Shown: in pieces, positions 15,835 through 24,427 of the stretch
How positions within the stretch are numbered: the stretch's first letter is position 1
How the letters are laid out: each line of letters opens with the position of its first letter
NCBI GenBank assembly: GCA_910585555.1
Contig: CAJUFU010000021.1
Coordinates: forward strand, 17,097 to 43,800
Source of the DNA: an uncultured Lachnospiraceae bacterium
GTDB lineage: Bacteria > Bacillota > Clostridia > Lachnospirales > Lachnospiraceae
Reading direction: 5' to 3'
DNA length: 26,704 nt
Position numbers and translations under genes: made by a program
Notes under the pieces: model-generated
What the model was told of the DNA's origin: nothing
Seen by the model: the letters and a program-made list of their open reading frames with translations, nothing else
Database searches by the model: none

Positions 15835-16935
15835 CTATTCTTCATCGCTATACATAACTAACAAATGCTCAAACTCCGATTTTACCTCCGTAAAGGCCTT
15901 GAGCAGTTTAGGGGAAAACGTGCCACTGTGCCCGTTGATAATCATCTGATAGGCTTTATCCGGTTCATAGGCGGCCTTATACACCCGCTTGGAAGTCAGC
16001 GCATCATACACATCCACCAGCGAGACAATCTGCGCCGCAATGCTGATTTCATCCCCCTTTAGCCCATCGGGATATCCCTTACCGTCATATTTTTCATGAT
16101 GGTGTCTGGCAATATCATAGGCATATTCAAAAATGGCCCTGTCATTTAAGCGAAGCCTTTGCTGTATGATCTCCGCACCCTTCGTAGTATGAGACTTGAT
16201 CAGTTCAAATTCGTCCGCTGTCAGTTTACCGGGTTTTAAGATAATGCTGTCCGGAATCGCAATCTTTCCAATATCATGAAGCGAAGATGCCCATCCGATC
16301 TGCACCAGTTTCTCCTCCGTCAATTCATACTCCGGGAAAAGCTTCATGACGCTCCCGCCAAGACACAGTGAATACTCCCGGATTCTTTTGATATGCTGCT
16401 TGGGCTCCATGTTTCTGAATTCCATAATATTACTCAACGAATCTATCAAAATCTCATTGACCTGGTTGAGCTTTCTGGTCTGCTGTCGCAACATACTGTT
16501 CTGTTTCTGAATATTTATATTCTGTTTTTTGACCATCAGTTCCAGTTGCATCTTATACTGAAACCACCCTGACGCATTACGGACTACCTGCTTTACCAGA
16601 TCCGGCTGATAAGGTTTCTTGAGATAACTCACAATACCATACTCGTACCCTTTTTTCTCCAATTCAGGAGACTGCTCACTGGTGATCATAACAAAGGGAA
16701 TTTTATTCAGAATATTTTTGTCCTTTAAATGCTCCAGCACCGTAAACCCATCCATCACGGGCATTAAATTGTCCAACAAGACAATAGCAATCGAGGCAAA
16801 ATGACTGTTTAAAAGCGCAAGGCCCTCTTTGCCGTTGGCGGCTTCCAGAATTTTATAATCCGCCTGAAATAATTCCACTAAAATGGCCCGATCGATCGTA
16901 TTGTCTTCAAAGATTAAAATTGTATCACGATTCAT
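15835..16935 (-). CDS. Response regulator with REC and HD-GYP domains
   Basis: A 366-residue cytosolic signalling protein. The REC domain (about 1-120) has the acidic pair E10-D11, phospho-acceptor D55 (LLDNLMPVMDG), T85 and K107. A coiled-coil linker runs from about 128 to 165. The HD-GYP domain follows with H220-D221 (SLHDIGKIAIPD), H249, H279-H280 and D308, plus the GYP-loop form YDGKGYPDGL, so all metal ligands are present. The family usually hydrolyses cyclic di-GMP and may also act on other cyclic dinucleotides. Phosphorylation probably controls the output. No cognate kinase adjoins it. It lies 59 bases after the FapA-like gene with no intervening terminator, so the two are probably co-transcribed. 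Confidence 0.92.
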   Translation of the reverse strand: MNRDTILIFEDNTIDRAILVELFQADYKILEAANGKEGLALLNSHFASIAIVLLDNLMPVMDGFTVLEHLKDKNILNKIPFVMITSEQSPELEKKGYEYGIVSYLKKPYQPDLVKQVVRNASGWFQYKMQLELMVKKQNINIQKQNSMLRQQTRKLNQVNEILIDSLSNIMEFRNMEPKQHIKRIREYSLCLGGSVMKLFPEYELTEEKLVQIGWASSLHDIGKIAIPDSIILKPGKLTADEFELIKSHTTKGAEIIQQRLRLNDRAIFEYAYDIARHHHEKYDGKGYPDGLKGDEISIAAQIVSLVDVYDALTSKRVYKAAYEPDKAYQMIINGHSGTFSPKLLKAFTEVKSEFEHLLVMYSDEE

Positions 16936-16994
16936 GTCTTCTTTCCATACCCTTTATCGTTTTTTCGCATTTCTCGCTGCTTTCTATCCGCCCT

Positions 16995-19115
16995 CTACAT
17001 GCTCACCATGACCACATTCTTGTTCTTAAGCTTAAAGATGACTCTCTTTACTTCTGCCGGCAGCATATATTTTATGGTATTGATAATGATCATACTGCCC
17101 TCATATGCCCTGCCCCTGACGTAGACAGGCTCCGTCATCACCTGATCTGTCAAATTAGCCAGTTTGGAAAACTCACCGTCCAGCTCCGCCAATCTCAGGC
17201 TCTCAACTTCGATCGCCGCAAATATCTTACGTTGTATCTCTTCAGGAACCTCCCTGTCGGCCTCACACAATGCCTGAATTTTATTCCGCTGTTTATCCAG
17301 CACTTCCAAATTCTTTAAATGCACTTCCCTGGCCTTCTCATACGCCGCTTTTTCTTTCTCATAAAGCTCGTTTCTGCCCACATCCAAAATGGTCTTAAGA
17401 TGCAGCCTATTCCCGAGATTATAGGTATCCACCCCTCTCACTGCCCTGATGATACCGCCCAGCAGTACCCCTTTGCTGCCTGATACGATTACCTTTCCCA
17501 TGGCATTAATACTACTGTTCATAATATAGTTGGCTTTGACATTGCCGCCCGCACTGATGCTGACCGCCTCAAAGAAACTGCCTGACACTTCACCGCCCGC
17601 CTCGATAAAACAATCGTTTTTGGAACAGCTTCCCTGTTTGATCATAATATTACCACCGGCAATCAGTCTGGCTGACTCAACATTCTGTTCAATGATAATG
17701 TCTCCGCTGGCCTTAATATAGCCGCCGGAATAAATGCTTCCAACCACATATACGGAGCCATCCACTTCTAACTTGCCGGTAACAGCCGTCACATCTTCCC
17801 GAACGACCAATATATTGGTAATGGTAATACGGCCCGCCGTATATTCAAACTTACCATTCATTTTGGAAACGTATGTAACGCCATCCTCTGCAATGGTAAA
17901 TCCGACACCCCGGAGCGGTTTCTTCTCCGTTCCGTTTTCTGCATGTATGCTTTCCCCATAGATGTTCTTTCCGCTGATTCCTTTCTTGGCCCGATGGTAA
18001 ACAGCAATCTTCTCTCCTTCATCAACCATCTCAAAGGCCTCTATATTCACATAATCCACACTCCCGTCTGGAAGCGGAGCCGGAATACGTGGAAGATCAA
18101 GCCTGACAAAGAATTCAAACCACCCATCCTCTCCTCTCTGGGCAGGAATTCCCTCTGCGATCAATATCTTTTCATTCATCCTTCTCTTATCAATCAGATC
18201 TGCAATGGCTTCTTTCTTGATTCCATAAACAATTTCCCGTCTTTCCAAATCCTGATAGATATCCTCTTTGGTGACCATATTGCCGGGAACCCACGGAATA
18301 TAGGCATAGGCCTTATTACCATTCTCCTCTATAGATATAACAAATTCACACTTCCTGTGGGACTCAAAAAACGATTTCTTCCCGCTGTCGTTTTCTTTGC
18401 GGATTTCTTTTTCCGGTTCCTTCTTGACCGCCCCACTGGATTTCTTCCTGTTGATAACAGCCTGCCGCTTTTCCTTCATATCCGTAGCAGAAAATACCAG
18501 ACTGCTGTAGACAGATACGTCCAGGCCTGCCTCCATGCCCAGGCGGATTTCCCTCATCTGGGCATGGCTGTAAAGATGATTTGTATAGACAGACACATCC
18601 AGCTTCTTCTCCAGTCCCAGGCGAATCTCCTGCATCTGCATCCAATTATACCTGCCGTCTGCATAAGGCGAAATATCTAATCCCTCGCACAGCCCAATCC
18701 GTATCTCCCGAATCTGCGGCGCACACATATCATCACGAATCCATTGATCTAACGGTAGCCGGTTCAACAATGCCAGCCGGATTTCTTCCAGATCATCCTC
18801 CACAAATCCCCTTTTCACATAAGGAATCAGGTTTGTTGCAGAATACAGACCAAGCCGAATCTGCCGCATGGTCTCATAACTATAATCCGGATCTGCATAT
18901 ATGGCGGCATCCACTTTATCTTTAAGCCCCAAACGAATCTGTTCCATCTGCAGCCAGTTAAATTCCGGATTAGAATAAATGGAAACATCCAGACCTTCTT
19001 CTCTTCCGATTTTAATCTCCTGATTTTGCGCTTTCTTATACTCGGCATTTTCCATCATGGGAAAACGCACTTCCTGCTGTTTCACAGAATCCAGATTACC
19101 CATTTCTATTACCAT
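16995..19115 (-). CDS. FapA/DUF342 protein with N-terminal 26-residue repeats
   Basis: A 706-residue protein with no signal peptide or membrane helix. Residues 32-213 are seven head-to-tail 26-residue repeats. A charged low-complexity linker follows (about 226-255). The rest matches the DUF342/FapA family: an N-terminal part (about 256-430), a glycine-punctuated beta-helix (about 430-560, with VDGSVYVVGSIYSGGYIKA and the AGGNIMI and AGGEVSG turns), a coiled coil (about 578-655) and a short C-terminal domain. FapA-type proteins are polymerising scaffolds linked in some bacteria to flagellar or polar functions; their biochemical role is not settled. It shares a transcript with the HD-GYP regulator downstream. 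The start codon is uncertain: no strong ribosome binding site precedes 19115, and an ATG at 19103 is possible. Confidence 0.85.
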   Translation of the reverse strand: MVIEMGNLDSVKQQEVRFPMMENAEYKKAQNQEIKIGREEGLDVSIYSNPEFNWLQMEQIRLGLKDKVDAAIYADPDYSYETMRQIRLGLYSATNLIPYVKRGFVEDDLEEIRLALLNRLPLDQWIRDDMCAPQIREIRIGLCEGLDISPYADGRYNWMQMQEIRLGLEKKLDVSVYTNHLYSHAQMREIRLGMEAGLDVSVYSSLVFSATDMKEKRQAVINRKKSSGAVKKEPEKEIRKENDSGKKSFFESHRKCEFVISIEENGNKAYAYIPWVPGNMVTKEDIYQDLERREIVYGIKKEAIADLIDKRRMNEKILIAEGIPAQRGEDGWFEFFVRLDLPRIPAPLPDGSVDYVNIEAFEMVDEGEKIAVYHRAKKGISGKNIYGESIHAENGTEKKPLRGVGFTIAEDGVTYVSKMNGKFEYTAGRITITNILVVREDVTAVTGKLEVDGSVYVVGSIYSGGYIKASGDIIIEQNVESARLIAGGNIMIKQGSCSKNDCFIEAGGEVSGSFFEAVSISAGGNVKANYIMNSSINAMGKVIVSGSKGVLLGGIIRAVRGVDTYNLGNRLHLKTILDVGRNELYEKEKAAYEKAREVHLKNLEVLDKQRNKIQALCEADREVPEEIQRKIFAAIEVESLRLAELDGEFSKLANLTDQVMTEPVYVRGRAYEGSMIIINTIKYMLPAEVKRVIFKLKNKNVVMVSM
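18477..19022 (-). repeat. Seven tandem 26-residue coding repeats
   Basis: Seven units with no insertions or deletions, each 78 bases long, encode residues 32-213 of the FapA-like protein. The consensus is roughly (Q/R/E)EIRLGLxxxLDVSxYxxxxxxxxQM. Units 1, 2, 5, 6 and 7 are close to each other. Units 3 and 4 have drifted: NLIPYVKRGF replaces LDVSVY-type text in unit 3, and LPLDQWIRDD in unit 4. A decayed eighth unit (KEKRQAVINRKK) follows. The constant 26-residue pitch suggests a solenoid of short helices. Confidence 0.9.
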
Positions 19116-19215
19116 ACTTTCATGCGATATCTATATTCATTTACAGTCAACTTGGGAATATATCTTGGCAACTCCTCGCAGACACCACTTATTTACTGAA
19201 AATAATATTGCAATC

Positions 19216-19244
19216 ATTATAGCAAGTTTCCCTCAAAAAGTCCA
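19216..19244 (-). promoter_or_regulatory. Promoter for the FapA-like/HD-GYP unit
   Basis: Minus strand: TGGACT (19244-19239), 17-base spacer, perfect TATAAT (19221-19216). The leader is about 95 bases and holds no further recognisable element. The rest of the 230-base gap holds only the terminator of the upstream kinase gene. Confidence 0.6.
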
Positions 19245-19293
19245 CAGCTTTTATCACAAATCAACTGTCAATCAGAACCCCTTTTCCGCTCTA

Positions 19294-19338
19294 ACAAAAT
19301 CAGGAAAAGCCCATATCAATCACCGAACTTTTCCTGAT
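19294..19338 (-). terminator. Intrinsic terminator after the sensor kinase
   Basis: Minus-strand stem ATCAGGAAAAG / CTTTTCCTGAT (11 base pairs), 18-base loop, then a short TTTTG run. It begins nine bases past the kinase stop codon. Confidence 0.75.
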
Positions 19339-19346
19339 TATATCTC

Positions 19347-22037
19347 TTATTTTGCAGCTCTTTCCGCCTGAGGGAAAGTCAAGAGTACTTTGAACAGATC
19401 GCCGTCTAATTGTATCTCAAAAGTACCTTTCTGGGCCTCTGTCAGATTCTTGGCAATGGACAATCCAAGGCCGCTTCCTTCCGTAGTTCTGGACACATCT
19501 CCCCGGATAAACCGTTCTGTCAAATCCTCCGCACTGCAATTTAGAGGCGTGGCGGAAATATTCTTGATGGATATCACAATATCTGCCGTCTCCTGCCGTC
19601 CGTCGATGCTCACGTAAACACGTGTACCTGTCATCGCATATTTAAAGATATTGTTGAACAGGTTTTCCATCACCCGCCAGATTCTGCGGCTGTCCGCCTC
19701 AATCACTGTCTCTGACGTATTCACATTCATCACCGTAGTAAGCCCCTTCTGCTCAAACTTCTCCGAAAACTCTCCGATGGTCTGATTCATCAGTTCCGTC
19801 AAATTAATCCGCTCAAAGTTCAGGCTGATGTTGCCGGAAGTAATCTTACTCGCCTCCACCAGATCGTCCGTAAGCTGCTTAAGCCGCTGGGATTTCTCGT
19901 CTAAAACTCGAATATAATTCTGTATTTTTTCGTTATCCACCCGTTCTCTCTTTAACAAGTCCACATAGTTGATGATGGAAGTCAGGGGCGTCTTGATATC
20001 GTGGGATACATTGGTGATCAAATCCGCCTTCATGCGTTCATCCTTCATGCTGATCTCCACCGCTTCCTTAATGCCCTTACCAATGCTGTTGACTGAGTTG
20101 GCCAGGGTCAGATTATCCCCATGCAGACCCTCGGTGTCAATCTGATGATTCACTTCCCCGCCGGCTATGGTTTCAATGCCCTTGACAATGCCCTGCCTTT
20201 CCTTCGCATCTTTATAAAGTAAAGTGCCCACCAGAATGTCCAGAACCACTGCTATGAGAAATACGAACATACTGCCGCTCTCAACAGCCCAAAGCACCAT
20301 CAGCAGATTAAATCCCATAAATATGCCATAAGGAATCCATGTCCGGATTACGATGCCTCCATTGTCATACACATTCCACGCAAACTTTTTGGCCCTGCAC
20401 ATCAGTCTGTACAGATAGCTGTTTTTCCACAAAGTTCTGGCCTTGATTCTTCTGACCAGGCTGTAGAAAAAGAAAGTAAATGCCACATCTGCCGCAAACA
20501 CACTGCCCAGTATGAGCGCCTTGAACCAGTCTTCATGAATCGCATCTCTGCAGTAAGACATATCTGTGATATCCACACCTGCCAGCTCGCTCACCACAAT
20601 CAGCACCCATATCACCAGAACCGCTGTACTGCCGGCAATCAAAAGTGCCGCCTCTGTGGGCACCTTATCAAAGGCCTTTAGTTTGATGACCGTATTGCCT
20701 TCCTCATCCAGATAACGCCCCGTCATCACGGCCTGATAACAGAAGAGTATCAGATACAGGATACCGGCCGCCAGACATACCACCGTCCACTGCCACAGAT
20801 AGGGCAGATATTCCGCGCTCTGGGTAAAGGCATCCCTGGCCGGATAGGAAGTGTCCACATTGAGCCAGATCTTCACAGTCTCTGGGTACGCGTAATCATA
20901 GCTCTGCAGGATTTCACGTATAGTACTCTCCTCTATGGTGGTGTTGGTCTCATAAATCATTTCTGAGGGGCTGTAATAAATAAATTTTTCCTGGGGCAGC
21001 TTGGTGCTGTCCTTAGACGCCGTGAACGATTTCATCATATCCAGAACGGAATCCCTGTAGGAACTGCCCTCTTCCATATTGCTGTAATACTGAATCTCAT
21101 CTCCCACCGTCTTGGCAATCAGATACCTCACATTGGAATGCTCCATACTATAATAGTCACGATAATCCATATACTCCTTATAGTTGTAAGCAAGATTCTC
21201 CGCCGCGCGCTTAACGTTATCGCATAATTCCTGATAGAGTGTCCAGTCTGACACATACTCTTCCAGATTCTTCCCTTCCACCGTCTTATAGCGGTTCACC
21301 ATCACATCGTAAGTATAGACCGGCACGCCGTCTTCATCCATGCTGTTTACGGTTTGTTCCGGCTCTTCAAGCTGGTTCAGCTCACTGGCCGGCTGATAGT
21401 CCTCCACAAACCCATCGCCCTCATCACTGCCCGGTGAAAGAAGCTGATTGGCGGAAACATCGTTGACAAAAGTATAGCTTTGAATATCGGATTTCAGATA
21501 ACTGGCATCCGAAGTATTATAGTATTTACTCTTGGAATCCACGATTGTGACTTTCGTCATGGGTGCCAAGAACCTGGCCGCCTGTTCCCCGGTCATATCT
21601 GTGGGGGTATATTCAAAGCCATAGTTTGCCCACTTGAGCAAATCCTCCAGATAATAGCTGGCTGTCACATATTGTTCCGGCAGTCCGATATCCCGATAGT
21701 TGTAAGCGGTCACATCTACTACCTTACTGCCGTCAAAAGCTTCCTCTGTCTCCAACTGGCTGCTGACCACACCAAAACGAATGATATCCGCCATGGCATA
21801 ACCAAATATGATGTTGAATAACTCCGAATTCTCAAAATCTTTCTCTTTGCCGTAATAGGTATAGCTGGTATAACTGCCGTTTCCGCGAAATCCCTCAATA
21901 CGCACTGTGGTACACGCCACCGTCACCACAAGGGCAAGTGCCATAACCGCCAGCAATACATGCTGTAAAATAAGGCACAGCCCTCTGACGCCATGCTTTC
22001 GTTTCCTGGGCCTTTTCTCCCTTTTTTCTTTTCCCAT
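19347..22037 (-). CDS. Large membrane sensor histidine kinase
   Basis: An 896-residue kinase. A basic N-terminus leads into helix 1 (about 20-44), then an extracellular domain of some 365 residues (about 45-410) that I do not recognise, rich in tyrosine and acidic residues. Five more helices lie at about 411-433, 462-486, 505-525, 565-585 and 588-608, then a HAMP-like linker. The HisKA domain has the phospho-acceptor H679 (VSHDIKTPLTS). The ATPase domain has the N box (NLFNNIFKY) and G2 box (TEGSGLGLSIAK). The G1 box reads IKNISATPL instead of DxGxG, a variant seen in one subgroup of Firmicute kinases. It begins 12 bases after its response regulator gene, which surely encodes the partner. Confidence 0.92.
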   Translation of the reverse strand: MGKEKREKRPRKRKHGVRGLCLILQHVLLAVMALALVVTVACTTVRIEGFRGNGSYTSYTYYGKEKDFENSELFNIIFGYAMADIIRFGVVSSQLETEEAFDGSKVVDVTAYNYRDIGLPEQYVTASYYLEDLLKWANYGFEYTPTDMTGEQAARFLAPMTKVTIVDSKSKYYNTSDASYLKSDIQSYTFVNDVSANQLLSPGSDEGDGFVEDYQPASELNQLEEPEQTVNSMDEDGVPVYTYDVMVNRYKTVEGKNLEEYVSDWTLYQELCDNVKRAAENLAYNYKEYMDYRDYYSMEHSNVRYLIAKTVGDEIQYYSNMEEGSSYRDSVLDMMKSFTASKDSTKLPQEKFIYYSPSEMIYETNTTIEESTIREILQSYDYAYPETVKIWLNVDTSYPARDAFTQSAEYLPYLWQWTVVCLAAGILYLILFCYQAVMTGRYLDEEGNTVIKLKAFDKVPTEAALLIAGSTAVLVIWVLIVVSELAGVDITDMSYCRDAIHEDWFKALILGSVFAADVAFTFFFYSLVRRIKARTLWKNSYLYRLMCRAKKFAWNVYDNGGIVIRTWIPYGIFMGFNLLMVLWAVESGSMFVFLIAVVLDILVGTLLYKDAKERQGIVKGIETIAGGEVNHQIDTEGLHGDNLTLANSVNSIGKGIKEAVEISMKDERMKADLITNVSHDIKTPLTSIINYVDLLKRERVDNEKIQNYIRVLDEKSQRLKQLTDDLVEASKITSGNISLNFERINLTELMNQTIGEFSEKFEQKGLTTVMNVNTSETVIEADSRRIWRVMENLFNNIFKYAMTGTRVYVSIDGRQETADIVISIKNISATPLNCSAEDLTERFIRGDVSRTTEGSGLGLSIAKNLTEAQKGTFEIQLDGDLFKVLLTFPQAERAAK

Positions 22038-22049
22038 CTTTCTACCTTT

Positions 22050-22742
22050 CTACTGTTTCTCAATCTTGTAGCCTACGCCCCACACCACCTTAAGATATCT
22101 CGGTTCCTTGGGGTTAATCTCAATCTTTTCCCGAATATGTCTGATATGTACTGCCACTGTATTATCCGCGCCGATTGCCTCCTCATTCCAGATACTCTCA
22201 TAAATCTGGTCGATGGAGAAAACTCTGCCACAGTTTTTCACCAAAAGTAAGAGGATGTTGTACTCAATGGGGGTCAGTTTCACGCTGTCTCCATCCACCG
22301 TCACTTCTTTGGTGTCATCATTGATACAAAGCCCGCCCACCTGAAAGAGCGCATTGTTCTCCGTGTTCAGATTCCCCAGGGTGGTGTACCTGCGCAGATT
22401 TGATTTCACTCTCGCCACCAGTTCTAAAGGATTAAACGGCTTTGTAATATAATCGTCCGCACCGATGTTCAGGCCCAGGATTTTATCGCTGTCCTCCGAC
22501 TTGGCAGACAGGAAAATGATCGGGATACTGGAATACTCCCTGATCTTTAAAGTGGCGTGGATTCCATCCAGCTTCGGCATCATAATATCTATGAGAAGCA
22601 GATGAATCTGCTGTTCTTTTAATATTTTGATCGCCTGCTGTCCGTCATAAGCCTTAAAAATCGTGTATCCCTCCTGTAGCAGATAAATCTCGATTGCATC
22701 TACGATTTCCTTATCGTCATCACATACCAGAATATTCGCCAT
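22050..22742 (-). CDS. OmpR/PhoB-family response regulator
   Basis: A 230-residue DNA-binding regulator of standard length. The receiver domain has D8-D10 acidic residues (VCDDDKE), phospho-acceptor D52 (LLIDIMMPKLDG), the switch threonine/serine (FLSAKSED) and the KPF lysine (YITKPFNPLEL). A winged-helix domain fills the C-terminus (KLTPIEYNILLLLVKN, then VAVHIRHIREKI and VWGVGYKIEK). GAGAGAGGTGAAAGCAC before the ATG holds the ribosome binding site. It is first in the two-gene unit with the large sensor kinase. No linked transporter or efflux genes reveal the target genes. Confidence 0.95.
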   Translation of the reverse strand: MANILVCDDDKEIVDAIEIYLLQEGYTIFKAYDGQQAIKILKEQQIHLLLIDIMMPKLDGIHATLKIREYSSIPIIFLSAKSEDSDKILGLNIGADDYITKPFNPLELVARVKSNLRRYTTLGNLNTENNALFQVGGLCINDDTKEVTVDGDSVKLTPIEYNILLLLVKNCGRVFSIDQIYESIWNEEAIGADNTVAVHIRHIREKIEINPKEPRYLKVVWGVGYKIEKQ

Positions 22743-22769
22743 GTGCTTTCACCTCTCTCGCGCTTTCGT

Positions 22770-22798
22770 ATAATATCATTCAAACATACAAACATAAA
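22770..22798 (-). promoter_or_regulatory. Possible promoter for the two-component system
   Basis: Minus strand: TTTATG (22798-22793), 17-base spacer, TATTAT (22775-22770), in an AT-rich gap between pgeF and the regulator. The -35 match is poor, and no terminator is visible after pgeF, so read-through is also possible. Confidence 0.4.
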
Positions 22799-22828
22799 GG
22801 AATAGATGGGAAAATTTTTAATAGTTTC

Positions 22829-23677
22829 TTAATTTAGTCCCAGAAAGGCTCCCAGATTACCTCTCTTTCCCTGGCTTGCCCGGTGGGAAAAAAGATAAGC
22901 ACTGTTGTGACAGGTACATAAATCAGTCACCTGTATCTTAGAGGTCAAAATACCCGCCTCCGTGAGCACTATCTCATTGGCGCGCCACAGATCAAGCTGG
23001 TACTTCCCATTGCCTTTGTCAAGCAAGATCTCCTGTTCCTGACCGGCCTTTCGAAATTCCCTGCGAAAGGCCTCCGCCACGTCCTCGCTGACCTCATAAC
23101 AGGACTGGCAGATGGAAGGGCCTACTGCTGCCACAATGTCCTCCGGTTTCGTACCATAGACCTCCTTCATCTTCTCCACCACACAGTATCCCATCCGGGC
23201 TACCGTGCCCCGCCACCCGGAATGGGCAAGCGCAACAGCCCGGTGTCTGGTATCCACAAAATATAACGGCACACAGTCCGCATAAAAAGTGGCAAGCACC
23301 ACCCCAGGCTCGTCCGTCAAAAGACCATCCACATCATGATAGTCTTTGGGTCTGGTAATCCCCTTGCCGCCGTCCTTTCTGCCAACCACTCTAAGGTTGG
23401 TGGTATGGGTCTGGTCAGAACAGACCATATCCTCCACCTGACAGCCCAGCACACCGGCAATGCGTCGGAAATTTTCATCCACCGCTTCTTTCCGGTCTCC
23501 TCTGGTATAGCTCAGATTCATGGTGGCGTAGATTCCCTGGCTGACACCGCCCAGTCTGGTGGTAAACAAGTGCCTCACCATACCTGTCTCTTCCAGCAGG
23601 GGAAAGGTGAGATATTCCAGCTCTCCCGTTCTATTCTGCCTGATCTGTCTGTCACGTTGATGTCTATATAACTCCAT
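22829..23677 (-). CDS. pgeF: Multi-copper-like purine nucleosidase/phosphorylase PgeF (YfiH)
   Basis: A 282-residue member of the YfiH/LACC1 family. Members have purine nucleoside phosphorylase and adenosine deaminase activity and are linked to peptidoglycan precursor editing in E. coli. The metal and catalytic residues are in place: H91 (SDQTHTTN), C135 (FYADCVPL) and H152 (ALAHSGWRG). PSICQSCYEV and the C-terminal SHRASQGKRGNLGAFL are also diagnostic. AGAAAGGGA before the ATG at 23677 supports the start. It is last in the rnhB/FliK-like/FlhB-like/yraN series, 46 bases after yraN. The older name polyphenol oxidase or laccase should not be relied on. Confidence 0.9.
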   Translation of the reverse strand: MELYRHQRDRQIRQNRTGELEYLTFPLLEETGMVRHLFTTRLGGVSQGIYATMNLSYTRGDRKEAVDENFRRIAGVLGCQVEDMVCSDQTHTTNLRVVGRKDGGKGITRPKDYHDVDGLLTDEPGVVLATFYADCVPLYFVDTRHRAVALAHSGWRGTVARMGYCVVEKMKEVYGTKPEDIVAAVGPSICQSCYEVSEDVAEAFRREFRKAGQEQEILLDKGNGKYQLDLWRANEIVLTEAGILTSKIQVTDLCTCHNSAYLFSHRASQGKRGNLGAFLGLN

Positions 23678-23723
23678 AGGTTATTCCCTTTCTGCTTCAT
23701 AATCTGCTTCTCGTGTTAGTTTC

Positions 23724-24089
23724 TTACCGCCTGGACACATAATCAAAGGCATTCTTAATCCATTGCACCCTTTCATTGTCCACGGCTACCACATCAAACC
23801 GAATCGGTGTATCTTCCCCACAGTGATGGCGCAGTCTATAATAATCCGCTGTCTGACAGATTTTCTTTTGCTTGGCGCTTCCCACCGCTTCCGCCGCGCT
23901 GCCCCGGCTGTCCCCTGCCCTGTATTTGACTTCAAAAAAGACCAGATACCCGCCGTCACGACCGATAATATCAATCTCTCCCTGCCTTGCACGAAAGTTT
24001 CTTTCCAAAATCTCTACCCCTGCAGATAATAAATAGGCACAGACCTGCTGTTCCTTCTGTGCCCCTTTCTCTCTCGTATTCATATTCAC
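23724..24089 (-). CDS. yraN: YraN/UPF0102 endonuclease-like protein
   Basis: A 121-residue protein of the UPF0102 family, which has a Holliday-resolvase-like endonuclease fold. The catalytic-type motif is GEIDIIGRDGGYLVFFEVKYR, shown here in pieces as GEIDIIG (about residues 37-43) and FFEVKYR (about 51-57), with the acidic and lysine residues of the PD-(D/E)xK family. The biological role is not well defined. GTG at 24089 overlaps the stop of the preceding gene (GTGA), with AAAGG five bases upstream, so coupled translation is likely; an ATG two codons later is an alternative. The yraN-rnhB neighbourhood is common in bacteria, which supports the identification. Confidence 0.9.
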   Translation of the reverse strand: MNMNTREKGAQKEQQVCAYLLSAGVEILERNFRARQGEIDIIGRDGGYLVFFEVKYRAGDSRGSAAEAVGSAKQKKICQTADYYRLRHHCGEDTPIRFDVVAVDNERVQWIKNAFDYVSRR

Positions 24090-24385
24090 TGACCTTTCCC
24101 AAGCTTGGCCCTGATCTTATCCATGGAATCCACGAAGACTAAGATTTCCGCCACCACTTCATAGAGTTCCGGCGGAATCATATCGCCAATCTCCAAACGG
24201 GACAGGGTCTCTGCCAGTTTATCATCCCGGTGAACCGGCACGTCGGCCTCTTTGGCCCGCTCTATGATACGTTCCGCCAAAGCGCCCCTGCCGGAAGCAA
24301 TAACCCGCGGCGCTGCTTCGTCCGGGTCATATTCTAAGGCAATCGCCTGTTTGGGCTTTTCCCGCTTCTTATCATCAAACGCCAT
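24086..24385 (-). CDS. Stand-alone FlhB C-terminal-domain protein (FhlB/YlqH-like)
   Basis: A 99-residue soluble protein matching only the cytoplasmic C-terminal domain of the FlhB/EscU export-switch family. AIALEYDPDEAAPRVIASGR leads, then AERIIERAKEADVPVHRDD, then IPPELYEVVAEILVFV. There are no membrane helices. The autocleavage motif NPTH, which precedes this region in FlhB, is replaced by KPKQ, so self-cleavage is not expected. The ATG at 24385 is chosen over one six codons upstream because AGGAG precedes it at workable spacing. It follows the FliK-like gene, as ylqH follows ylqG in Bacillus subtilis. The function is unknown. Confidence 0.85.
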   Translation of the reverse strand: MAFDDKKREKPKQAIALEYDPDEAAPRVIASGRGALAERIIERAKEADVPVHRDDKLAETLSRLEIGDMIPPELYEVVAEILVFVDSMDKIRAKLGKGQ

Positions 24386-24427
24386 ACCCTTTGCTCCTCT
24401 CATCCTTCTTGTCTTCCAGTACGATGA

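Noticed and set aside
17943..18680. Plus-strand open frame of about 245 codons opposite the FapA-like gene
   Set aside because: It mirrors the repeat and DUF342 region of the real gene. No start signal is visible.
24086..24403. Type III secretion export-switch gene
   Set aside because: Annotation pipelines may name it EscU/YscU-like, but it is only the C-terminal domain, lacks NPTH and membrane helices, and has no secretion genes nearby.
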